DNA of 64,000 nt, from positions 496,001-560,000 of the forward strand of contig NZ_WMIB01000001.1 of NCBI RefSeq assembly GCF_009711125.1. The letters are read 5' to 3'. Below the pieces are notes generated by a model, which was not told the DNA's origin, searched no databases, and worked only from the letters and a program-made list of their open reading frames with translations. The stretch comes from Metabacillus mangrovi (GTDB lineage: Bacteria; Bacillota; Bacilli; Bacillales; Bacillaceae). Each line of letters begins with the position of its first letter. Positions within the stretch are counted from its first letter, which is position 1. Below are positions 49,608 through 57,953 of this stretch, one piece after another. Position numbers and translations under genes: made by a program.

Positions 49608-49646
49608 AAAGCAGGCAATCCCTAAATAAGGAGTGCCTGCTTTTTT
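49607..49646. terminator. Terminator between yqzF and yqiK
   Basis: AAAAGCAGGCA pairs with TGCCTGCTTTT, with A and T runs on both sides. Confidence 0.85.
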
Positions 49647-49668
49647 CGTCTGTTGACACCGAAAGCTG

Positions 49669-50403
49669 TCAGGATAAACTTTTTCGGATTTGCACTGCTT
49701 TTTCCGGAAAATCTGTAAAGAAAGCAGAGGTTTCCCATTCAATCAGCCTTTTCATATCCTCATCGCTGTTAACAGTAAAGGGTCTGACAGAAACGCTGCT
49801 TTCCCTCGATTGGCGGATCAGCTCATCCTTTACTGTCCGCAGCAGGGGATGAATAGCCTTTGCCCCGGCACGGCGCGCGTAATCGTTTGGCTTATAAATC
49901 CCATCACTGTATAAAAGCGCCGTCTCAATTCGCGGTTCAATCTTTAAAGCCTGAACCATGCTGCCATGATTGAACGATGAAAGGATGACTCTTTCATCCA
50001 GATCGAATTTTTTCACTAAAGCAATAACCTTCTCTTCCAAGCCGCTGTATTCAATAATGTTGTTTTTCAATTCAATATTTACAATAAAACGGGAATCACC
50101 GGAAGCAGCCCATTCCAGCACTTCTTCCAGCAGCGGAATCGGCGCCTTGCCCTTAAACTCCGGAAACTCTGCACTGGCATCCAGTAAAACAAGCTCTTCA
50201 GCCAGCTGGCTGTTCACATTGCCCGTTCCGCTTGTCGTACGGTCAAGTGTTTCATCATGAATCACGACCGGAATATGATCCTTCGTTAAATGCACATCCA
50301 ATTCGATTCCATCTGCACCGGCATCTATGGCCTCCTGAAAAGAAATCATCGTGTTCTCCGGCATGGTTCCAGCTGATCCGCGGTGTCCAAATATTAGTGT
50401 CAT
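49669..50403 (-). CDS. yqiK: Glycerophosphodiester phosphodiesterase YqiK
   Basis: 244 residues, GDPD TIM barrel. FGHRGSAGTMPENT near the N-terminus, ELDVHLTKDHIPVVIHDETLDRTT and a later Glu/Lys pair (IELKNN) form the metal and substrate site. It hydrolyses glycerophosphodiesters to glycerol-3-phosphate and an alcohol. It lacks a signal peptide, so it is cytoplasmic. ATG 50403 follows AGGTGAAGG; the longer reading has no ribosome binding site. It sits between bkdR/yqzF and spo0A, as in B. subtilis. Confidence 0.92.
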   Translation of the reverse strand: MTLIFGHRGSAGTMPENTMISFQEAIDAGADGIELDVHLTKDHIPVVIHDETLDRTTSGTGNVNSQLAEELVLLDASAEFPEFKGKAPIPLLEEVLEWAASGDSRFIVNIELKNNIIEYSGLEEKVIALVKKFDLDERVILSSFNHGSMVQALKIEPRIETALLYSDGIYKPNDYARRAGAKAIHPLLRTVKDELIRQSRESSVSVRPFTVNSDEDMKRLIEWETSAFFTDFPEKAVQIRKSLS

Positions 50404-50448
50404 TCCTTCACCTGCTTTCTGGTATTCGTCCTTTTTAGTGTATACCAC

Positions 50449-50688
50449 TTTTAGGGGTAATAAAAACGGGTGTCAAGTCCCCCTTGCAGAATAACAAAAT
50501 GACAATTCAAATAATGACGCGGCTTTCTGACAGGATGTCTATCGCAAAGATCCGGCACTTCAAAATTTGATTTTGAATTTGTGCAATTTAGGTAATTTAT
50601 CTTGGGAATATTTTCTCAGTTTCGCAAAAAAGCCTGAGTGCCTTAACGGCAAATCAGGTGCAGCGGCAGCTCACTAAACAAAAAAAAA
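50449..50688. other. Intergenic region upstream of yqiK
   Basis: The 285 bp between the yqiK start and the spo0A terminator hold no gene. The only structure I see is a perfect short inverted repeat, TTCAAAAT-N3-ATTTTGAA, at 50559-50577. No confident promoter was found. Confidence 0.5.
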
Positions 50689-50722
50689 CGGCAGCCTGTC
50701 CTTTTAGTGGGACAGGCTACCG
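50689..50722 (-). terminator. Terminator after spo0A
   Basis: CGGTAGCCTGTC pairs with GACAGGCTGCCG (one G-U pair), with a run of eight T on the minus strand. Confidence 0.88.
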
Positions 50723-50740
50723 TTCACTCTTCTATACCAT

Positions 50741-51535
50741 TCAGCTGGCCATATGCTCCAATCGAAGCTTATCGGCAACCATCGCGATGAATTCGGAGTT
50801 GGTCGGCTTCGCTTTCGTCATGCTTACGGTGTAGCCGAACAGGGAAGAGATGGATTCAATGTTTCCGCGGCTCCATGCTACTTCAATCGCATGGCGGATT
50901 GCCCGCTCTACACGGCTTGCAGTGGTATTGTATTTTTTGGCGATATCCGGATAAAGAACCTTCGTGATGGAACCTAAAAGTTCGATATCGTTGTAGACCA
51001 TCGAAATAGCTTCACGCAGGTAAAGGTACCCTTTAATATGAGCAGGTACACCAATCTCATGGATAATGCTAGTAATGTTCGCGTCCAGATTGCGTGTTTT
51101 ATTTTCAGGTTTTGAGCTGAGGATGGAGTTGGATGAACGCTTCATGACCGGTGCTGCGTTGCCGCTTACCTGGCGGATGTGGCTTGCAAGGTTTTCCATG
51201 TCAAACGGCTTAAGGATGAAATAAGACGCGCCTAGATCAACCGCTTTTTTCGTAACGTCTTCCTGGCCGAAAGCAGTCAGCATGATTACATTCGGCTGTT
51301 TCTCCAGATTGAGGTCTCTGAGCTTTTCCAAAACGGCAAGCCCGTCCAAGTGCGGCATGATGATGTCAAGAACCAGCACATCCGGCTTCTTTTCTTCCAG
51401 CATTTGCAGACATTCCTGGCCATTATAAGCCACACCTTGCACTTCCATGTCATTCTGTCCGGAAATAAACTCTTCCAGAAGTCCTACCAATTCCCGGTTA
51501 TCATCCACTATACACACTTTGATTTTATTCACCAT
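50741..51535 (-). CDS. spo0A: Sporulation master regulator Spo0A
   Basis: 264 residues. The N-terminal receiver domain has Asp11-Asp12, phosphoacceptor Asp57 ([12 protein letters not shown]) and a late Lys. The C-terminal DNA-binding domain is almost invariant ([38 protein letters not shown]). It binds 0A boxes and launches sporulation when phosphorylated by the phosphorelay. ATG 51535 follows GGGGAGGAATA. It lies downstream of spoIVB as in other Bacillus, but array 5 and a small membrane-protein gene separate them here. Confidence 0.97.
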   Translation of the reverse strand: MVNKIKVCIVDDNRELVGLLEEFISGQNDMEVQGVAYNGQECLQMLEEKKPDVLVLDIIMPHLDGLAVLEKLRDLNLEKQPNVIMLTAFGQEDVTKKAVDLGASYFILKPFDMENLASHIRQVSGNAAPVMKRSSNSILSSKPENKTRNLDANITSIIHEIGVPAHIKGYLYLREAISMVYNDIELLGSITKVLYPDIAKKYNTTASRVERAIRHAIEVAWSRGNIESISSLFGYTVSMTKAKPTNSEFIAMVADKLRLEHMAS

Positions 51536-51589
51536 TATTCCTCCCCAGTCTTCAATTCCCAAAATAGTGATGGTCATCTAAAAGAAGTT

Positions 51590-51728
51590 TTCGACAATCG
51601 TGAATAAAACCCTCTTATTTTTAGAAAAAAAACGGAAATTTAAATATATCTCTGTTTTTCTGCATTTTACTCACAATTTCGACTATATATGCAATTTGAC
51701 TTTTTAATTTTCAGATAATGATGTCGAA
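51590..51728. promoter_or_regulatory. 0A-box cluster upstream of spo0A
   Basis: TGTCGAA occurs at 51590-51596 (minus) and 51722-51728 (plus), and AGTCGAA, one mismatch, at about 51677-51683 (minus). TGTCGAA is the Spo0A binding word, so autoregulation is likely, as in B. subtilis. AGGGTTT before the proximal box could be a sigma-H -35, but I am not confident of it. The rest of the 390-bp gap to the next gene shows nothing else. Confidence 0.65.
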
Positions 51729-51924
51729 AAATCTTTCTATGGATATTGTAACCAATCCAGACGGATAAATAAAGGGGAAAATCAAATTGTTGTGCCAGCG
51801 CCTGTGCAAGTCACCATCGACTGGGATTCGAGCCTTGGAAAAGATGGCATACGGCAACAGTACCTTGCTAAAACAGCATGCTTTGAAGAGATTTCTGTTT
51901 AAGGTTCCGGCAGGGTCCCGTTCA

Positions 51925-52164
51925 CTAAAAAAACAGATGACTGTACATCAAATAAGCACCCGCACTGAAAATGACAGCTGCAAAGCCGGATACGACAGTG
52001 CGAACTACACTGCCGGTCTTTTTGTACGTGCGAAACGTCTGAATAACGGCATAAACCGATAATACACTCAACAACAGGATCAAATAAATGCCGCCATCCA
52101 TCACAGTCAGAACAATCAGCGGGATCAATAATCCTGCCGCTATGACATCAGCCACATTGTTCAT
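51925..52164 (-). CDS. Small membrane protein of unknown function
   Basis: About 79 residues with two to three hydrophobic helices (about 5-22, 25-42 and 57-76) and a short basic loop (RTYKKTGSVVRT). ATG 52164 follows AAAAGGAGTGGGG; the longer reading adds 16 charged residues and lacks a ribosome binding site. I do not recognise the family. It lies between spo0A and array 5 and on the same strand as spo0A, so it may be coordinately expressed with sporulation genes, but this is speculation. Confidence 0.6.
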   Translation of the reverse strand: MNNVADVIAAGLLIPLIVLTVMDGGIYLILLLSVLSVYAVIQTFRTYKKTGSVVRTVVSGFAAVIFSAGAYLMYSHLFF

Positions 52165-52285
52165 GTCCCCACTCCTTTTCCACTTTTTGGGCTGCATTCG
52201 TTCCTTTCCCATATCCTTTTAATTGGAAACACTGTGATCGCTGCAGTGACTGAATTCCAGGGCATGTTGGTGAAATTAGACCAGG

Positions 52286-52957
52286 CAACGGCTAAATTAA
52301 GAGCCAGCACGGACAAATTATTCGCTGCACCGGCCAAATTACAGGGCCTCACGGACAAATTAGTCCCGGCAACGGCTAAAATAAGTCCATCGGCTAAATT
52401 AAGGGCCAACACGGACAAATTATTCGCTGCACCGGCCAAATTACAGGGCCTCACGGACAAATTAGTCCCGGCAACGGCTAAAATAAGTCCATCGGCTAAA
52501 TTAAAGGCCAACACGGACAAATTATTCGCTTCACCGGCCAAATTACAGGGCCTTACGGACAAATTAGTCCCGGCAACGGACAAAATAAGTCCTTCGGCTA
52601 AATTATGGGCCAGCATGGACAAATTAATCGCTGCACCGGCCAAATTACAGGGCCTTACGGACAAATTAGCCCGGGCAACGGCCAATATAAGTCCATCAGC
52701 TAAATTAAGGGCCAGCGTGGACAAATTAATCGCTGCACCGGCCAAATTACAGGGCCTCACGGACAAATTAGCCCGGGCAACGGCTAAAATAAGGCTAAAT
52801 TAAGGGCCAACACGGACAAATTATTCGCTGCAGCGGACAAATTACAGGGACTCATGGCCAAATTAGTCCCGCCAACGGCCAAAATAAATCCATCGGCTAA
52901 TCTAAGAGCCAGCATGGACAAATTTAGTTCATCGGCTATATTACGGCAGCCGGCACG
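52286..52957. repeat. Phased intergenic repeat array 5 (core CGG[A/C]CAAATTA, 102-bp units)
   Basis: About 32 units. On the plus strand CGG(A/C/T)(C/T)AAATTA starts at 52289, 52310, 52331, 52352, 52373, 52391, 52412, 52433 and onward. Steps are 21-21-21-21-18. The super-unit repeats exactly every 102 bp (ACGGAC at 52351, 52453, 52555, 52657, 52759). On the minus strand the unit reads TAATTTGTCCG or TAATTTGGCCG, the same word as array 1 read on plus. Reading frames are open on both strands, but no start signal is seen. Confidence 0.93.
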
Positions 52958-52986
52958 TAAGATTTGCATGAATCCAAAATAAAAAA

Positions 52987-53012
52987 CCGGAAAGCTTGGA
53001 TAAGCTTCCCGG
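52987..53012 (-). terminator. Terminator after spoIVB
   Basis: CCGGGAAGCTT pairs with AAGCTTTCCGG (one mismatch) over a 4-nt loop, followed by a T run on the minus strand. Array 5 begins about 30 bp beyond it. Confidence 0.8.
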
Positions 53013-53020
53013 CACTCTAA

Positions 53021-54313
53021 TCAGCTTGCGGTCTGTTTCTTTGCTTCGTATAGGTTGATTCCTGCTTCATTCAGCATCCATTCAATGTGCACTCCATAGC
53101 CTGATGTTGGATCATTAACGAAAACGTGTGTAACGGCTCCGATGACTTTCCCGTTCTGGATAATCGGACTGCCACTCATGCCCTGCACGATCCCTCCTGT
53201 TTTCTCCAGAAGCCGGGGATCCGTGACTTTAATGACTAAGCCTTTCGTAGCGGGGAATTTCTGCGGGATGGTGCTGACCACTTTTACATCGAATTCCTCT
53301 ACTTTGTCATCTTCCACAACGGTAAGGATTTTAGCCGGTCCTTCTTTGACTTCATGGGATAAAGCGACAGGCAGGGGCTTATCGGCAATTCCGTTGGGCA
53401 TGTTCTGGTTCAGGCGTCCGAAGATGCCAAACGGGCTGTTTCTCGTGATATCTCCAACGATTACCCTGTCCCTTGAGAACCGGGCAATTTTTTCACCGGG
53501 GTTTCCGTTGTTTCCTTTTTCAATCGATGTGACCGTTGATCTCATCACTTCGCCGTCATGAACGACAATCGGTTTTTTCGTATCCATATCCGATATAACG
53601 TGCCCGAGGGCTCCGTATTTTTTGGATTGCGGCTCGATAAAGGTCATCGTACCGATGCCTGCTGCAGAATCACGGATATAAAGTCCGATCCGGTACGCCC
53701 TGTCATCTGCATCCTTCAGAGGGTAGAGCTTTGTTTTGCGGGATTTATTGTCTCTAAAAAGGACGAGACTAAGCGGCTTGCCCGTCTTTCCTGATGCTTC
53801 GATAAACGGTGTAACATCGCTCATTTCTTCAATTTTCTTGCCGTTTATTTCTGTAATGATGTCACCGACTTGAACTCCTGCATTTTCGCCGGGTGACTGC
53901 TTGCCTTCTGCTGTATTTACTTGATGATGACCGACTACGAGTACACCGAGTGTATTCAGCTTCACGCCGATGGACTGTCCTCCAGGAATCACTTTTAAAT
54001 CAGGAAGCACGTTCACTTCTGTCTTTTTGACCGGAATTCCGCCCCATTCAAAAACAAGCTCCGTTTCACCCGCTCGTTTTCCTGAGACTTCCACATCAAA
54101 ATCGGTCTGTTTAATGGCGAGCGCTTCTTTATGTGAATCCGCTTCATATGCCTGTACAGGAATAGATGAAGCAAGGTTAGCTGTCTGGGATTGAAAAATC
54201 GTCACGTTTTTAGGAAGCTGAATGTATTCTTTTACAGGTTTGAGAAAACCTATAGCTAATAAAGATACAAGGAGAATACTGCCAATTATTTTTCTTATTC
54301 TTTCCGATGCCAC
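53021..54313 (-). CDS. spoIVB: SpoIVB serine peptidase
   Basis: About 430 residues. One N-terminal transmembrane helix ([15 protein letters not shown]) is followed by a PDZ domain ([14 protein letters not shown]...[21 protein letters not shown]) and a trypsin-like SpoIVB domain with the catalytic Ser in [14 protein letters not shown]. It is secreted from the forespore into the intermembrane space, where it cleaves SpoIVFA and triggers pro-sigma-K processing. The GTG at 54311-54313 lies 8 bp after GAGGAG and fits the family length. It lies downstream of recN and upstream of spo0A, as expected. Confidence 0.95.
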   Translation of the reverse strand: MASERIRKIIGSILLVSLLAIGFLKPVKEYIQLPKNVTIFQSQTANLASSIPVQAYEADSHKEALAIKQTDFDVEVSGKRAGETELVFEWGGIPVKKTEVNVLPDLKVIPGGQSIGVKLNTLGVLVVGHHQVNTAEGKQSPGENAGVQVGDIITEINGKKIEEMSDVTPFIEASGKTGKPLSLVLFRDNKSRKTKLYPLKDADDRAYRIGLYIRDSAAGIGTMTFIEPQSKKYGALGHVISDMDTKKPIVVHDGEVMRSTVTSIEKGNNGNPGEKIARFSRDRVIVGDITRNSPFGIFGRLNQNMPNGIADKPLPVALSHEVKEGPAKILTVVEDDKVEEFDVKVVSTIPQKFPATKGLVIKVTDPRLLEKTGGIVQGMSGSPIIQNGKVIGAVTHVFVNDPTSGYGVHIEWMLNEAGINLYEAKKQTAS

Positions 54314-54368
54314 TTCATCACTCTCCTCGCTCCTTCCCCACACCAATGGGAAATGGCTACATTCATTA

Positions 54369-54397
54369 CTTTTGCCTTTAGAGAGCTTGTTTATAAC
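54369..54397 (-). promoter_or_regulatory. Candidate sigma-F/sigma-G promoter of spoIVB
   Basis: The minus strand reads TTATA (preceded by G), then exactly 15 bp, then GGCAAAAGTA, which fits the sigma-F form G-YWTA-N15-GGNNANANTA. It lies about 55 bp before the chosen start. spoIVB is known to be forespore-expressed. Confidence 0.6.
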
Positions 54398-54450
54398 CCG
54401 CGGAAAGAGAAAAAGTTGATTAAAATGAGGAATAGATGGGAATTATATTT

Positions 54451-54648
54451 TTTTAAAAAGCTCTGTTAAACTTGGTTGTTGATTTCCGCTGCAGGCGTTC
54501 GCTTTCCGCGGGGCGGGCGGTGAGCCTCCTCGCCGCTGCGCGACTGCGGGGTCTCACCTGTCCCGCTGCTCCCGCAGGAGTCTCTCGCCTTTCGCTCCAA
54601 TCAACAGGTGTGAAAATTAACACTATCCTTTAACAAAGCCTTTTAAAA
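54451..54648. repeat. MITE-like intergenic repeat, well-preserved copy
   Basis: A G+C-rich core (54481-54600: CGCTGCAGGCGTTCGC ... GCAGGAGTCTCTCGCC) is flanked by inner inverted ends TTGTTGATT / AATCAACA. The outer inverted ends are AAAAAGCTCTGTTAAAC (left) and GTTTAACAAAGCCTTTT-like (right, about 54628-54645). It contains no ORF. It resembles sequences that I remember as scattered in Bacillaceae genomes. A degenerate copy lies at 1940-2125. Confidence 0.65.
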
Positions 54649-54729
54649 AGAAGCTCTTTTCTCCCTCTCTTGATGAGCTGACGGATGTTCCGCTAAAGAG
54701 GAGCGATAACTCTCTGGCCCAAAACAAAA

Positions 54730-54764
54730 AAACAGGAAAACACCTGGCGAGTGTCTTCCTGTTT
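54730..54764 (-). terminator. Terminator after recN
   Basis: AAACAGGAA pairs with TTCCTGTTT, extended by ACAC/GTGT, with a T run on the minus strand. Confidence 0.82.
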
Positions 54765-54781
54765 ACAGTTGTTTTATCGGG

Positions 54782-56503
54782 TTATTTTTTGGATGAGCTC
54801 GCAAGGGAAAGGAGTTCTTTCGCATGCTCCTTTGTCAGATCGGTTACTTCAACACCTGCAATCATACGGCCGATCTCCCTAATCTTTTCATCGTCGGATA
54901 AGGGTTTGACGCTTGTTTTCGTCCTGCCTTTTTTCGTGTCCTTCGAAATAAAAAGATGGGTATCCGCCATGGCAGCCACCTGCGGGAGATGTGTGATGCA
55001 AAGAACCTGCGATCCCACTGAAACGCGGTAGATCTTTTCTGCAATGGACTGTGCGACTCTTCCGCTCACACCCGTATCCACCTCATCAAAAATGATGGAG
55101 GTAACTCCCTGATGCCTTGAGAAGATGCTTTTTAAAGCGAGCATAATACGGGACAGCTCTCCGCCCGACGCTGTTCTGGATAGAGGCTTTAAAGGCTCTC
55201 CAGGGTTGGTCGAGATGTAAAATTCAATCAGGTCCGCGCCGTCGGATGTGAATTTTACTTTTTCTCCATCAAGTTCCGGATCGTCTTTTGATCCTTGTCT
55301 TCTCCCGAAAACAACATCGAACGAGGACTTGTCCATATACAATTCTTTCAGCTCGCGGTGAATATCAGAGGAAAGCTTTTTGGCAGCCTGTTTTCTCACT
55401 GCTGTCACGTTTTCAGCTTCAATTTTCATGTCTTTAAACAGGGATGCCAGTTCTGACTTCATATTATGAACATGGCTTTCCCTATTCGTAAGGGTCTCGA
55501 TCTCTTCTTCAATTTTTGCTGAATACGTGAGGATCTCTTCGACGGTACTGCCATATTTCCTTTTCAGATGGCTGATTTCGTTCAGCCTGCCTTCAATGAA
55601 GTTCAGCCGTTCCGGATCGTACTCGAGTTCATCCAGCTGGGATCTGAGCTGAAAGGACAGGTCCTCCAGAATATAAAAGCTGTTCGAGGCATTCTCTGAC
55701 ATCGTCTTCAGGGTCTCGTTTATGGAGGCTACATCCTCGAGGCTGCTCATCGCATGGCCTGTCCAGTCAAGTCCTCTCTGTTCCCCGTTCAAAGCGTTGT
55801 AGGCATTCTGCAGCGCTTCAAATATTTTTTCGAAATTAGAGATTTCCTTTCGTTCCTCCTGAAGCTTTAGATCTTCATCAGGCTCAAGTCCGGCCTCTTC
55901 AATTTCATTAAGCTGAAACTGAATAAGATCGAGCCTGTGGGCGATCTCCTGTTCATTGTCTGAAAGCTGGCGGATCTTCTTCCGGAGGGCAGAGTACTTC
56001 CCATACAGCTCACGGTATGCCTCAAGGGCAGGTACTGTTTTAGAAGCGCCGTACTGATCGAGCAGAAACTGATGATGTTCTTCATCCATAAGCTCCTGAT
56101 TGTCATGCTGGCCATGAATGTCGATCAGCATTCTTCCCACTTCCCGCAGAACAGCAATCGTCACAAGCTTGCCGTTAACGCGGCAGATGCTTTTTCCATT
56201 CGAGGAAATATCCCTCCGCAAAACAACCATCCCGTCGCTCGCGTCAATACCGAACTCTTCGCACCGCTCAAGACAGGGGTGCCGGTTGTTTTCCAAAAGA
56301 AAAAGTCCTTCAAGCTCCGCCTTTGATTCCCCATAGCGTACAAATTCAGAGGAACCCCGGCCGCCCGCCAAAAGGTGGATGGCATCAATGATGATTGATT
56401 TACCGGCACCGGTTTCACCGGTCAAGACGGTCAGGCCTTTTTCAAAAGATACTGTAATCGCTTCTATAATCGCAAAGTTTTTAATGGATAATTCCGCTAG
56501 CAA
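54782..56503 (-). CDS. recN: DNA repair protein RecN
   Basis: About 573 residues, SMC-like. Walker A GETGAGKS is at about 29-36, a long coiled coil spans roughly 150-370, and the C-terminal half has TASGGELSRIMLALK (signature) and IIFDEVDTGVSG (Walker B). It is recruited early to double-strand breaks. The start is TTG 56501-56503, giving MLAELSIKNF as in B. subtilis, with GAGGT 10 bp upstream. A GTG four codons earlier overlaps that ribosome binding site. It follows argR, the usual order. Confidence 0.95.
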   Translation of the reverse strand: MLAELSIKNFAIIEAITVSFEKGLTVLTGETGAGKSIIIDAIHLLAGGRGSSEFVRYGESKAELEGLFLLENNRHPCLERCEEFGIDASDGMVVLRRDISSNGKSICRVNGKLVTIAVLREVGRMLIDIHGQHDNQELMDEEHHQFLLDQYGASKTVPALEAYRELYGKYSALRKKIRQLSDNEQEIAHRLDLIQFQLNEIEEAGLEPDEDLKLQEERKEISNFEKIFEALQNAYNALNGEQRGLDWTGHAMSSLEDVASINETLKTMSENASNSFYILEDLSFQLRSQLDELEYDPERLNFIEGRLNEISHLKRKYGSTVEEILTYSAKIEEEIETLTNRESHVHNMKSELASLFKDMKIEAENVTAVRKQAAKKLSSDIHRELKELYMDKSSFDVVFGRRQGSKDDPELDGEKVKFTSDGADLIEFYISTNPGEPLKPLSRTASGGELSRIMLALKSIFSRHQGVTSIIFDEVDTGVSGRVAQSIAEKIYRVSVGSQVLCITHLPQVAAMADTHLFISKDTKKGRTKTSVKPLSDDEKIREIGRMIAGVEVTDLTKEHAKELLSLASSSKK

Positions 56504-56536
56504 GACAGAATTCACCTCAGCTTATCAGTTCTGTAG

Positions 56537-56986
56537 TCAGAGCATTTCAAGAAAGCGGTTTGTAATCTCCTCGGTCACTTCAGGAGATCTGCAGATGATC
56601 AAAATCGTGTCGTCTCCGCAGATGGTTCCCAGGATGTCGTCCCAGTCCAGATTATCAATCAGTGCCCCAATCGCATTGGCGTTTCCGGGAAGTGTTTTCA
56701 TTACAATCATATGTCCTGCAGAATCCACCTTAACGAAAGCATCAATCAGTGCACGCTTTAATTTCGCGAGCGGATTAAAGCGCTGATCCGCCGGAAGGCT
56801 GTATTTGTAGCGGCCGTCAATCATCGGGACCTTTACAAGGTGAAGCTCTTTTATGTCCCGGGAGACTGTAGCCTGCGTCACGTTATAGCCGGCGTTTTTG
56901 AGCTGATCGACCAGATCATCCTGCGTTTCGATTTCATCCTGTGTAATGATTTCCCTGATTTTAATATGTCTTTGCCCTTTGTTCAT
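56537..56986 (-). CDS. argR: Arginine repressor ArgR/AhrC
   Basis: 149 residues. The N-terminal winged helix ([40 protein letters not shown]) binds ARG boxes. The C-terminal domain ([15 protein letters not shown]) binds arginine and forms hexamers. It represses arginine synthesis and activates catabolism. It would be expected to control artPQR in this window. It starts at ATG 56986 after GGGGT. Confidence 0.96.
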   Translation of the reverse strand: MNKGQRHIKIREIITQDEIETQDDLVDQLKNAGYNVTQATVSRDIKELHLVKVPMIDGRYKYSLPADQRFNPLAKLKRALIDAFVKVDSAGHMIVMKTLPGNANAIGALIDNLDWDDILGTICGDDTILIICRSPEVTEEITNRFLEML

Positions 56987-57083
56987 GCGGCACCCCTTAC
57001 TGTCTTAATACCCATCATGTTTATACCCTCCATGTTATAGGAAAGCCTTTCAAAAGTACATTTTTTTGTAGCCTGCTATGTAA

Positions 57084-57118
57084 AAAACGGAATGAACCGC
57101 AAAGGTTTCATTCCGTTT
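57084..57118 (-). terminator. Terminator overlapping the yqxC stop codon
   Basis: AAAACGGAATGAA pairs with TTCATTCCGTTT around a loop of about 9 nt. The 5' arm lies within the last codons of yqxC, and a T run follows on the minus strand. Confidence 0.8.
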
Positions 57119-57950
57119 CGGTGCGGACTTTGGATTTCAGCGCTGCATGGGCAGTCTTGACTGCTTCCGCTGGCTGAATCGGGAGAAGCAGGCGGCCTGC
57201 CTCTTCGCTTCCTGTCCACTGGAGATGAAGAAGAAATTCAATGTTGCCGTCACCGCCCGTGATCGGAGAGAAGGATAGATCTTTGCAGTCAAAGCCTTCT
57301 TTTAATGCAAACCCGATCATTTCCTCCAATACGGTTTCATGGACTTTCGGATCGCGCACAATGCCTTTTTTGCCTACCTGGTCTCTCCCCGCTTCAAATT
57401 GCGGCTTGACAAGGGCCAGGCAATCACCGCCGGGCACGAGAATTTTTTTCAGCGCCGGAAGGATCAGTTTCAGTGAAATAAAGGAAACATCGATGGTCGC
57501 AAGCTCCGGCAGTCCTTCATTAAAGTCCGCAGGCTCTGCATACCGGAAGTTCGTTCGTTCCATTACCACAACTCTTGGATCCTGTCTGAGCTTCCATGCA
57601 AGCTGGTTGTAGCCTACATCCACAGCATATGATTTCAACGCGCCGTTCTGCAGGGCGCAGTCGGTAAATCCGCCTGTAGAGGAGCCGATATCAATCATGA
57701 TTTTGCCTTCAGCTGACACATCGAATTCCTTCAGCGCTTTTTCCAGCTTAAGTCCTCCCCTGCTTACATAGGGGAGGACATTGCCTTTCAGGACAAGCGG
57801 GAGATCACGGTCTACCTTCTCGCCGGGCTTATCCAGTCTCATTTCATTTGCATAGACGAGGCCGGCCATTACAGCCCGCTTCGCTTTTTCCCTCGTCTCC
57901 ACTAACCCTTTTTCAACGAGGAGTACGTCCAATCTTTCTTTTTTGCTCAT
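57108..57950 (-). CDS. yqxC: TlyA-family rRNA (cytidine-2'-O)-methyltransferase / hemolysin-like YqxC
   Basis: 280 residues. An N-terminal S4 RNA-binding domain (RLDVLLVEKGLVETREKAKRAVMAG region) is followed by an FtsJ-like methyltransferase with the SAM motif MIDIGSSTGGFTDCAL. It probably methylates rRNA. The hemolysin label is historical. It starts at ATG 57950, 3 bp after the dxs stop, so it is in one operon with dxs. Confidence 0.92.
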   Translation of the reverse strand: MSKKERLDVLLVEKGLVETREKAKRAVMAGLVYANEMRLDKPGEKVDRDLPLVLKGNVLPYVSRGGLKLEKALKEFDVSAEGKIMIDIGSSTGGFTDCALQNGALKSYAVDVGYNQLAWKLRQDPRVVVMERTNFRYAEPADFNEGLPELATIDVSFISLKLILPALKKILVPGGDCLALVKPQFEAGRDQVGKKGIVRDPKVHETVLEEMIGFALKEGFDCKDLSFSPITGGDGNIEFLLHLQWTGSEEAGRLLLPIQPAEAVKTAHAALKSKVRTETE

Positions 57951-57953
57951 TTA

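Noticed and set aside
51787-52062. Plus-strand 91-codon frame opposite the small membrane protein
   Set aside because: Mixed composition, no RBS, and antisense to a better candidate with RBS and transmembrane helices.
52161-52803. Open frames on both strands of array 5
   Set aside because: No translation signals. Both strands are open from the same 102-bp period.
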